Source: Thermoplasmata archaeon UBA184
Lineage (GTDB): Archaea > Thermoplasmatota > Thermoplasmata > Lutacidiplasmatales > UBA184
Direction of reading: 5' to 3'
Length of the DNA: 22,370 nt
Assembly (NCBI GenBank): GCA_002495185.1
Contig: DAEB01000027.1
Coordinates: 1-22,370, forward strand
The position numbers were made by a program, and so were the translations under genes. Shown piece after piece: positions 15,158 through 22,370 of this stretch; positions within the stretch are counted from its first letter, which is position 1; each line of letters starts with the position of its first letter. The notes below the pieces were generated by a model. That model did no database searches, had not been told where the DNA came from, and saw nothing but the letters and a program-made list of their open reading frames with translations.

Positions 15158-15842
15158 CGCGCGCTCCCCGTTCGACCGCCGCCCGGAGGCGCGCGAGGTT
15201 CTCGTCGACGCGACCCAGGGTGTTGTAGACGGAGTTCCCGCAGACGAAGAAGGTCGCTCCGGCGCGTGCGGCCTCCGTCGCGGTCTCCGGGACCACTCCG
15301 CCGTCGATCGAGACCAGCGCTGGGGAGCGCATCGAATCCAGCGCCGCGCGGGCCGCGCGCACCTTGGGTAGAACCTCGGGGAGGAATCGCTGTCCGGAGA
15401 AACCCGGGTGCACGCTCATCACGAGGACCTCGTCGATTTCCGGGAGGAGGGGCTCCACGGACTCGAAGGGGGTCGGTGGACGGATCGCCGCCCCGACCGC
15501 GGCGCCGGTGTCCCGAATCGCCCGGACCACTTCGCGCGGGGGGTCGTCCGACTCCATATGGAAGACGAGAGTGTCGCCTCCGGCCTTCCGGAAGGCCCCG
15601 ACGTAGCGGAGCGGGTGCGAGATCATGAGGTGGATATCGAGTGGAAGCTTCGTGACCGCGCGAACGGCCGCGACGAGCGCCGGGCCGAATGAGATGTTCG
15701 GAACGAAATGCCCATCCATCACGTCGAGATGAAGGGCGTCCGCGCCCCCCGACTCGGCTGCGTGGGCCGCATCCCCCAGAGCGGCGAAATCCGCGCTCAA
15801 CAGGGACGGCGCGAGCCAGAGCCGACGAGAAGGAAGTGACAC
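15144..15842 (-). CDS. rpe: Ribulose-phosphate 3-epimerase
   Basis: Rpe interconverts ribulose 5-phosphate and xylulose 5-phosphate in the pentose phosphate pathway. The 232-residue TIM barrel shows APSLLSADF, the metal/catalytic LHLDVMDGHFVPN, DIHLM, the MSVHPGFSGQRF phosphate region, the second catalytic Asp in VSIDGG, and a C-terminal phosphate loop near VCGNSVY. I chose the GTG at 15840-15842 because the palindromic TATA element is centred about 28 bp upstream, as for other leaderless genes here; a TTG at 15852-15854 would add four residues but lies too close to the box. It overlaps lig by 14 bp. Its presence is notable because many archaea lack a full oxidative pentose pathway and use other routes to pentoses. 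Confidence 0.94.
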   Translation of the reverse strand: MSLPSRRLWLAPSLLSADFAALGDAAHAAESGGADALHLDVMDGHFVPNISFGPALVAAVRAVTKLPLDIHLMISHPLRYVGAFRKAGGDTLVFHMESDDPPREVVRAIRDTGAAVGAAIRPPTPFESVEPLLPEIDEVLVMSVHPGFSGQRFLPEVLPKVRAARAALDSMRSPALVSIDGGVVPETATEAARAGATFFVCGNSVYNTLGRVDENLARLRAAVERGARDGVP

Positions 15843-15864
15843 GCGCGGCGGCAAGACTTCTAAG

Positions 15865-15876
15865 GGTATATATACC
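15865..15876. promoter_or_regulatory. Palindromic TATA element between rpe and the binding-protein gene
   Basis: GGTATATATACC is a perfect 12-bp palindrome and the strongest A/T element seen in the window. Leftward it is about 28 bp from the rpe GTG, predicting a leaderless rpe mRNA. Rightward it predicts a start near 15897 for the binding-protein gene, with a leader of about 38 nt. Confidence 0.65.
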
Positions 15877-15899
15877 GCCTCCCGACTCGGGGGACCAGT

Positions 15900-15915
15900 G
15901 TTACCGTTCGGTAAC
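15900..15915. repeat. Inverted repeat GTTACCG-TT-CGGTAAC in the predicted 5' leader
   Basis: Seven-base arms separated by two bases, placed right at the predicted mRNA 5' end of the binding-protein gene. As DNA it could be an operator; as RNA it could fold into a hairpin with a GUUC loop. Its half-sites resemble the TACCG/CGGTA repeat at 9085-9099. Confidence 0.6.
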
Positions 15916-15934
15916 CACCGAAGGTTTGGAAGCG

Positions 15935-18900
15935 ATGCAGGAAGTGGATGAAACGCGCCCGGCCCCGGTCCTCCGGGGCATGGGACGAAGGGGAATGTCG
16001 CCGACGATGGCTGCGGTGATTCTCATCGTGGTCATCGTGATCGTGGGCGGCGCCGGTTATGCGGGGCTGAACTCGATCGGGGGGCAGGGGAAGAAGACCG
16101 TTTCCACCTGTACGCCTCCCTCGGCGCCAGCGTGCGGCGGTACCGGGAAACTGAACGACGTGAATCTGTTCGTGGCCTACCAGATTGGTGCCGGCCAGAC
16201 CACGATTCAGCTTCAGCTTGGAGCCCTGTTGCCCGCGACGGTTTCTTTGGGCGGCGGGGAAAGCGCGTCTCAGTTCTCAGTCTCTTGGGGTGACGGTTCG
16301 ACCACCAACGGGACCTCTGCCAGTTTCACGCACACGTACACCAAGATCGGCCTGTTCGTCGTATCGGCGACCGCGGTGGTCTCCGGGGTCACGCACACCG
16401 GAACGAAGTACCTGTTCCCGGTGAGCGTCATCCCGACCCTGCAGCAGGTGTCCACCGGGGACTTCCCGGTCGTGGCGACCACGATCACAAACGGGTCCGC
16501 GGCTCCGAACAACATCTATCCGTGGATCAGCGCGGGCGGTCAGGTCACGGTCGCGGGGACGTACACCACGCTCCCCACGGCGCCGGGCTTCACCGCGGGC
16601 GCACCCACGCTCGTTGCTCCGACGGGAGCCAGCCTCATCGGCTCGGTCGCGAGCACCCCGACGAGCGTCAAGGCGACGTACTCGTTCGCCCAGGCGGGTA
16701 GCTACCTCATCACGATGGTCGTGCCCACCACGAGCGGCACGGCGACGACCTACCAGAACTACACGTGGAATGTCTACGTCGGCGCCAGCGGGGCGGTACT
16801 CGGCTGTACCAACTGTGTCCAGAGGGGCGGAGGTGGCGGTAGCCCCCACCCGAACAACCTCTACGTCTACGAGATCGTTCCGGGCGGCGCGACGAGCCTT
16901 GACCCCGCGGTCGACTATGAGACCACCGGCGGCGAGATCATCGACAACGTCTTCGAGACGCTGATCCAGTACAACGCGACGTCGACGGCGACCTACGACC
17001 CGGTCCTGTCCACCTGCATTCCGGGGCCGTCCGCGAGCGGTCCGACGTCCTGTCAGTCGCAGTACGGGAGCGACCTCAACGCGGGACCGAACGGGACGTA
17101 TTGGACGTTCCCGATCGACCCGAACGCGAGCTTCTACGACCAAGGGACGGGCGCCCACTGGGGCGTCTACCCGTCGGACGTGATGTTCAGCGTGGCGCGG
17201 ACGTTGATGTGGCTGGAGAACCCGAGCCAGTACACGACGAACGGATGGATCATCGGCCAGTCGATGCTGCCGTTCGGGAACAAGCACTGGGACGGCGGCC
17301 TCCACGCTCCGTGGAACAACACGCCGCAGAACGTTCTCAGCGCGATGATGGTGAACGACAGCGCGTACTGCCCGGCGAAGGCGCTGGCGCAGCACGGCTG
17401 CATCACCTTCGTGGCGGACGGTTCCAACCCCACGGGCACGGATGTCGCAGGGCAGTCGACCTGGTCCTACTTCCTGGAGTTCATCCAGGACGGCGAGGGG
17501 GCATCGGTCGTCCCGTGCGGGTGGTACACCCACCAGGGCGCGGGTCTGCCGGGCTTCACGACCACCGCGTCGGGCGGGGACGGCCCCTGCATGCTGCCCG
17601 GCGGCGTGACCTCGACCAACACCTCAGCGTTCAAGAGCTACGTGACCGGCGCGAGTCCGACCCTCTACGACTCGATCATCGGGCTCGACACGATCAACTA
17701 CCAGAACCCGTATCCGCAGGTTCGCTGGAACATCGTAGGGAGCGGTCCGTACTGGCTGCAGAGCGTGAACCAGGGCCAGGGCTACATCCTGAAGGCGAAC
17801 CCGTACTACGTGCAGCCGAACTGCGCGGGTCTGCCGGGCTGCTACCGTGCTCCGGGCCAGTATGCCGCGACCGTCTACGTCTTCTGGGACCCGAACGACA
17901 TCACGGGCGTTGAGCAGTACATCGCGGGCCAGTCGGACCTCTCGTCGTTCTTCCCGAGCGACATCCCGACGATCCTGAACCTCGTGAAGGCGGGCAAGGT
18001 CACGTTGTTCTCGATCCCGACGCTGAACTTGTTCCCCGAGGGCTTTGCGTACGCGTTCAACCCCGCGTCGACCCAGTCCGCATCGGGGCTGACGACGAAC
18101 GTGCCCGGGGACTTCTTCTCGTACCCCGGGATGCGGATGTTCTTCGCGACCACGTTCCCGTACTACTCGTTCATCAACGTCGACAACCTGGTGGATGGGA
18201 TTCCGTTCATCCAGGGTGAAGGCGGAGCGATCCCCCAGTACCTCGGGAACTACTACGCCGAGAACATCACCTGGCCAGGGATGAACGCGAGTGCACCCCA
18301 GTGGCCCCAGGTCTGGACGGACCCGAGCGTGACGGCACCGGCATCGTACGTCGGCAGCCCGGCATGGTGGTGGGCGAACATCACCAACCCGTCGAGCCCG
18401 CTCTACGACCCAGAGGCGGTGGCCTGTGAGTCTGGCAGCCACTGTACCTTCCCGATCGGGTCGGAGCAAGGCGCGGTACCGTTCGACTACGCGGTCGACC
18501 AGTGGTCCTCGATCATCAAGACGGTGACCGGTGGCGCGATCTCACCGACCCGGTGGGACCCGACGTTCACCTTCATCGTGACGCAGCTGGGTGACCCGCC
18601 GGGGACGAACCCCATGCCGACCTTCGTGAGCGGCTGGCTTCCGGACTACCCCGACCCGACGGACTACATGGCGCCGTTCTGGTTCCCCGATGGGTCGTAC
18701 ACCTACGCGCCGGCGATGGCGGAGACGCTGCTGACCGCGCCGTATGAGAACGCCGGATGCGGTGGCCAGTCCCTCACCTTCGCCAGTCTCGCCTACTGGT
18801 CGAACTACGGCGGAACGGTCATCCCGACGGCTTGCCAGGGAACCGCGTACAACGTGATGGTCTGGGCCGCCACGGTTGCCTCGAGTCTGCCGGTCGGACC

Positions 18901-19084
18901 GACCCGGGTGCTCTACTACAACATGGTCAGCCACATCGGCGACAAGCTGGTCCTCTTCGTCTACGTGGAGCAGCAGGTCGGTGTCGGCTCGTTCGCGGGC
19001 TGGATTAACCCGAACAGCTTCTGGTACAACGTCATGGCACCAGGGCAGCTCTGGTTCCAGTACTACGGAACCAACGTGGTCTAA
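15935..19084 (+). CDS. Membrane-anchored family-5 ABC substrate-binding protein with PKD-like N-terminal domains
   Basis: A 1049-residue extracytoplasmic binding protein of the oligopeptide/dipeptide/nickel class (SBP family 5). An uncleaved-looking anchor helix spans about 25-45. A PKD-like domain follows (about 105-165, core VSWGDGS with FTHTYTKIG), then a second beta region (about 170-283), a CTNC motif (291-294) and a Gly-rich linker (about 298-302). The binding domain starts near 307 with NNLYVYEIVPGGATSLDP, and contains the family's NVFETLIQYN, WTFPIDPNASFYDQGTG, YPSDVMFSVAR and GSGPYWLQSVNQGQGYILKANPYY blocks. At about 740 residues it is larger than typical members and unusually rich in aromatic residues and Cys. 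The ATG at 15935 is preceded by a weak GGAAG. Codon choice is strongly C-ending and uniform, suggesting high expression. The ATPases at 19742-22370 are the likely partners; the ligand is not known. Confidence 0.9.
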   Translation: MQEVDETRPAPVLRGMGRRGMSPTMAAVILIVVIVIVGGAGYAGLNSIGGQGKKTVSTCTPPSAPACGGTGKLNDVNLFVAYQIGAGQTTIQLQLGALLPATVSLGGGESASQFSVSWGDGSTTNGTSASFTHTYTKIGLFVVSATAVVSGVTHTGTKYLFPVSVIPTLQQVSTGDFPVVATTITNGSAAPNNIYPWISAGGQVTVAGTYTTLPTAPGFTAGAPTLVAPTGASLIGSVASTPTSVKATYSFAQAGSYLITMVVPTTSGTATTYQNYTWNVYVGASGAVLGCTNCVQRGGGGGSPHPNNLYVYEIVPGGATSLDPAVDYETTGGEIIDNVFETLIQYNATSTATYDPVLSTCIPGPSASGPTSCQSQYGSDLNAGPNGTYWTFPIDPNASFYDQGTGAHWGVYPSDVMFSVARTLMWLENPSQYTTNGWIIGQSMLPFGNKHWDGGLHAPWNNTPQNVLSAMMVNDSAYCPAKALAQHGCITFVADGSNPTGTDVAGQSTWSYFLEFIQDGEGASVVPCGWYTHQGAGLPGFTTTASGGDGPCMLPGGVTSTNTSAFKSYVTGASPTLYDSIIGLDTINYQNPYPQVRWNIVGSGPYWLQSVNQGQGYILKANPYYVQPNCAGLPGCYRAPGQYAATVYVFWDPNDITGVEQYIAGQSDLSSFFPSDIPTILNLVKAGKVTLFSIPTLNLFPEGFAYAFNPASTQSASGLTTNVPGDFFSYPGMRMFFATTFPYYSFINVDNLVDGIPFIQGEGGAIPQYLGNYYAENITWPGMNASAPQWPQVWTDPSVTAPASYVGSPAWWWANITNPSSPLYDPEAVACESGSHCTFPIGSEQGAVPFDYAVDQWSSIIKTVTGGAISPTRWDPTFTFIVTQLGDPPGTNPMPTFVSGWLPDYPDPTDYMAPFWFPDGSYTYAPAMAETLLTAPYENAGCGGQSLTFASLAYWSNYGGTVIPTACQGTAYNVMVWAATVASSLPVGPTRVLYYNMVSHIGDKLVLFVYVEQQVGVGSFAGWINPNSFWYNVMAPGQLWFQYYGTNVV

Positions 19085-19112
19085 GCACGGGATACCAAAG
19101 CGGACCGACCGA

Positions 19113-19162
19113 CCCCGCGGGGAACGCCCGCGGGGCCGGAACCCTTTCCTCCCTTTCTTTTC
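19113..19162 (+). terminator. Hairpin plus pyrimidine tract terminator after the binding-protein gene
   Basis: A perfect 9-bp stem, CCCCGCGGG (19113-19121) with CCCGCGGGG (19127-19135) around a GAACG loop, is followed by a C/T tract rich in T (19141-19162). The tract closely matches the one after the surface-protein gene at 10303-10326. Confidence 0.75.
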
Positions 19163-19172
19163 TGCAAGAATC

Positions 19173-19196
19173 GAGCGAAAGAAAGCGAGCTCGCTT
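19173..19196 (-). terminator. Possible terminator of the opp-like operon
   Basis: Reading leftward from the small membrane protein gene, a perfect 14-bp palindrome AAGCGAGCTCGCTT (19183-19196) is followed by TCTTTCGCTC. A self-complementary hairpin then T-rich RNA could end transcription of the minus-strand operon. Confidence 0.4.
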
Positions 19197-19251
19197 GGTG
19201 GGGGCCGAGAGATCGCGCAGTGTTTGCGAGCGACCGACTCCTCGGGCGAAT

Positions 19252-19728
19252 CTACATGAACTCTTCGCGACGCGGCCCGCCCGTGGACTGTTGCGGCGTC
19301 TTCCCGTCCCGCTTCGCCCGGGAGCCCTCGGGGGTCCATCGCCCAACTTCCCTCAGCCGCCGGAAATTGGGGTGGAACGGCTTCGTCGCGCGCGCTCCCC
19401 TCTCGGGGTTCCAGCGCTCCCAGAGGTAGCTGTACAGGAGGAACTCGACGTAAATGGCCCCGGCAAGCGATAGGCCCATCGCGAGGAGGTTGGGCGGGGA
19501 GAGCCAGGAGGCAACGATCCAGGAATCAATGATGAAGAACCCGAGAACGACCCAGGTCTTGGCGCCCGAGAACAAGAACCACTCCTTCCAGGGCGGTCCC
19601 GGTTCTGCGATCGCTTCCTGCTTCTCCCGCTCGAACTCGTCCGCGGCCCTCGAGCGCGAGGCGAACGACTCGGACTCGTCGGACCCTTCCGGTTCGGAGT
19701 CGCGGGTGGAGCGCAGCATCGGCCCCAT
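19252..19728 (-). CDS. Small two-helix membrane protein downstream of the ABC ATPases
   Basis: I do not recognise this 158-residue protein. It has a hydrophilic, acidic N-terminal segment of about 50 residues (Ser/Glu/Asp-rich, with a possible short helix near 28-42), two hydrophobic helices (about 57-75 and 80-101) joined by a short SPPN turn, an aromatic YLWERWNP motif just after the second helix, and a basic C-terminal tail of about 50 residues. Both ends are predicted to lie on the same side, probably the cytoplasm by the positive-inside rule. The ATG at 19726-19728 is 13 bp after the stop of the second ATPase gene, so it is probably cotranscribed with the opp-like genes; another Met at residue 4 is possible. 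A role as an accessory subunit of the transporter is inferred from position only. Confidence 0.7.
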   Translation of the reverse strand: MGPMLRSTRDSEPEGSDESESFASRSRAADEFEREKQEAIAEPGPPWKEWFLFSGAKTWVVLGFFIIDSWIVASWLSPPNLLAMGLSLAGAIYVEFLLYSYLWERWNPERGARATKPFHPNFRRLREVGRWTPEGSRAKRDGKTPQQSTGGPRREEFM

Positions 19729-19741
19729 CCCCGGGTCCGGC

Positions 19742-20932
<1,191 letters not shown>

Positions 20933-20950
20933 CGAGGACCACCGTTGAGG

Positions 20951-22370
20951 CTACTCGACCACGTTCGGTCCGTGATATAAATAGCACGCGACCTGGTGGC
21001 TACCGCCCTCGTCGGTCATCGGCGGGCGCGTCTCGGAGCAGATCGGCATCGCGTAGGGGCAGCGCGGGTGGAACCGGCAGCCCTCCGGCGGGTTGATGAG
21101 GTTCGGGACGGACCCGGGAATCGATTCGAGCTGCTTGTTCGGCTGGTCGACCCGGGGGATCGAGGCGAGCAACCCGCGGGTGTAGGGGTGTAGCGGGTTC
21201 GCGAAGAGGCTCTGGACGGGAGCGTTCTCCACGATGTGGCCGGCATACATGATGCAGATCCGGTCGGCGACCTCCGCGAGGACCGCGAGGTCGTGGGTGA
21301 TGAGGAGCGTCGAAGTCCCGATCCGCTCCTTGAGGTCCCGCATCAGCTCGAGGATCTGGGCCTGGATAGTCACGTCGAGGGCCGTCGTCGGCTCGTCGGC
21401 GATCAGAACGGCCGGCTCCGAGGAGAGGGCCATCGCGATCATGACGCGCTGGATCATGCCGCCCGAGAGCTCGAACGGGTAGCATCGCGCGACCTGCACC
21501 GGGTTCGCGATTTGGACCCCCTCGAGGAGGCCGACGGCCTCCCAGAACAACTCGTCCTTCAACGGTTTTTCGCCGCGACGGCGCAAGATTGGAATTGCAA
21601 ACTGGGGATGGGTCCACTTCACCGAGATCGCCCGACGCCGGGCGCCAGCCTCGAGGAGCCGGTGCATCTGCCCCTCGCGCATCTCCTTCATGTAGACCTC
21701 GCGGAGCTCGTCCGTCTGGACGCTCTGGGTACGACGGTACTTCAGCATCGAGCGCTGGTAGCCGCCCAGTCGGAACCGATGGGTCGCTTTCTTGAGGTCG
21801 TGCACGAGAGCATCCGAATTCCCGGCGGACGCCGAGCGAGCGGCGTAGAACGCCTGGGTCCCGAACGACCGGAGATGCGCCGCCCGGCCGACCTCGACTG
21901 AGAGCTTCTTCAGCTGCTCGAGCTTCTCGCCGTTCTGCACCGCCTCGGCGAGCCGCTCGATCGCGGGTTGGAGTTCGGGCGCGTCCGGGGTTGCCTCGAG
22001 GAGCTGGTCGATGATCTCCTTGCCCCGGTGAATGGAGAGGGCCTCCCCGAGCTGGTCGTACACCGGGAAGACGGGGTTCATCGCCTGGGTGGGCTCCTGG
22101 AAGATCATCGAGATCCCGTGGCCCCGGACGGCCATCATCCGGGCGGACGCCGCCTTGATCCGGCGGAACCGCCGGACCACCTTCACCCGGACGGAGTTCT
22201 TGATCGGCTTCATCCGGGCCTCTTTGTCGAGGCCCCAAAGAAGGTCCGCGCCCCGGTAGAGGATCTTCCCGGAGACGATCCGGCCCGGCGGGTCCGGAAT
22301 CAGGCGGAGGACGGAGAATGCGGTGACGCTCTTACCGCATCCGGTCTCGCCGGCGAGTCCGAGCGTCTCC
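20951..22370 (-). CDS. Oligopeptide-type ABC transporter ATPase (OppD/DppD-like), N-terminus beyond window, large insertion
   Basis: The reading frame is open to the right edge. The visible part begins ETLGLAGETGCGKS, which holds Walker A, so only some 40 N-terminal residues should be missing; the ATG at 22213 is internal. It shows Q-loop FQEPTQAMNP, signature LSGGMIQRV, Walker B VLIADEPTTALD, switch His in ITHDL, and the C-terminal LHPYTRGLLASIP domain with the four-Cys GCRFHPRCPYAMPIC...AC pattern of a 4Fe-4S site. Between Q-loop and signature lie about 212 residues where E. coli OppD has about 60, so about 150 residues are inserted in the helical subdomain that contacts the permease. The insert is charged, helix-prone and rich in Lys/Arg/Glu. 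It heads the visible operon with the OppF-like gene. Permeases may lie further right. Confidence 0.93.
   Translation of the reverse strand, partial: ETLGLAGETGCGKSVTAFSVLRLIPDPPGRIVSGKILYRGADLLWGLDKEARMKPIKNSVRVKVVRRFRRIKAASARMMAVRGHGISMIFQEPTQAMNPVFPVYDQLGEALSIHRGKEIIDQLLEATPDAPELQPAIERLAEAVQNGEKLEQLKKLSVEVGRAAHLRSFGTQAFYAARSASAGNSDALVHDLKKATHRFRLGGYQRSMLKYRRTQSVQTDELREVYMKEMREGQMHRLLEAGARRRAISVKWTHPQFAIPILRRRGEKPLKDELFWEAVGLLEGVQIANPVQVARCYPFELSGGMIQRVMIAMALSSEPAVLIADEPTTALDVTIQAQILELMRDLKERIGTSTLLITHDLAVLAEVADRICIMYAGHIVENAPVQSLFANPLHPYTRGLLASIPRVDQPNKQLESIPGSVPNLINPPEGCRFHPRCPYAMPICSETRPPMTDEGGSHQVACYLYHGPNVVE

Noticed and set aside
13550..15628. Plus-strand 692-residue open frame opposite lig and rpe
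   Set aside because: It is a shadow of two genes with full catalytic motifs; its composition is Arg/Asp/Glu/Pro-rich with no fold signature.
19113..19135. CCCCGCGGG/CCCGCGGGG inverted repeat as a possible operator
   Set aside because: It lies between convergent gene ends just before a T-rich tract, which fits a terminator better.
21420..22160. Large ATPase insertion as a possible intein or mobile element
   Set aside because: I see no intein-type splice-junction residues or homing-endonuclease motif, and no repeats at its edges; composition matches the rest of the gene.
20951..22213. OppD-like ATPase starting at the internal ATG at 22213
   Set aside because: The frame continues to the window edge and encodes Walker A upstream of that ATG, so the gene is cut by the edge and not intact or frameshifted.

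Overview
The window is a very GC-rich, densely packed stretch of archaeal chromosome. Archaeal marker genes are unambiguous: RtcB RNA ligase, the large primase subunit PriL, an archaeal-type ATP-dependent DNA ligase, exosome subunit Csl4, a Fap7/AK6-like kinase, a METTL5-like methyltransferase, a PRC-barrel protein and a tRNA-Leu with a short intron after position 37. TATA-like boxes sit about 26-28 bp before several start codons, so many mRNAs look leaderless. A secreted sedolisin (an acid-acting protease family), PKD-like surface domains and peptide-type ABC transport suggest a heterotrophic, possibly acid-adapted archaeon. A high-GC member of Thermoplasmatota would fit, but that lineage is my inference and not proven by the sequence.

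Layout. Bases 1-1243 (+): rtcB, missing its N-terminus at the window edge. 1233-5177 (-): a 1314-residue sedolisin (S53) with prodomain, PKD-like repeats and a C-terminal membrane anchor. 5283-7816 (+): a site-2-type M50 membrane protease overlapping priL. 7746-8964 (-): an operon of AK6-like kinase and CDP-alcohol phosphatidyltransferase. 9149-10276 (+): a single-pass surface protein whose cytoplasmic tail ends in a C2H2 zinc finger. 10401-12817 (-): METTL5-like methyltransferase, Csl4 and a divergent SHMT-like enzyme, each overlapping the next. 12869-13277 (-): PRC-barrel protein followed after 4 nt by tRNA-Leu(UAA). 13370-15842 (-): rpe overlapping lig. 15935-19084 (+): a large membrane-anchored family-5 substrate-binding protein with a PKD-like front end. 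19252 to the right edge (-): an opp/dpp-type operon with two ABC ATPases (the first open at the window edge) and a small two-helix membrane protein.

How the parts fit. The right third looks like a peptide uptake module: a secreted protease elsewhere in the window could supply peptides, the anchored binding protein captures them, and the paired ATPases drive import. The permeases are not in the window and may lie upstream of the first ATPase. The centre is information processing: DNA priming and ligation, rRNA modification, RNA degradation and ribosome maturation. RtcB is the enzyme expected to join the exons of intron-containing tRNAs such as the tRNA-Leu found here.

The most unusual items are the membrane-tethered C2H2 finger, the lineage-type insertions inside both ABC ATPases (about 150 residues in one), the palindromic TATA element shared by rpe and the binding-protein gene together with a palindrome at the predicted mRNA 5' end, and matching pyrimidine-rich terminators behind the two surface-protein genes. 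I found no CRISPR array, transposon, integrase or rRNA. No gene-free stretch exceeds about 190 bases.
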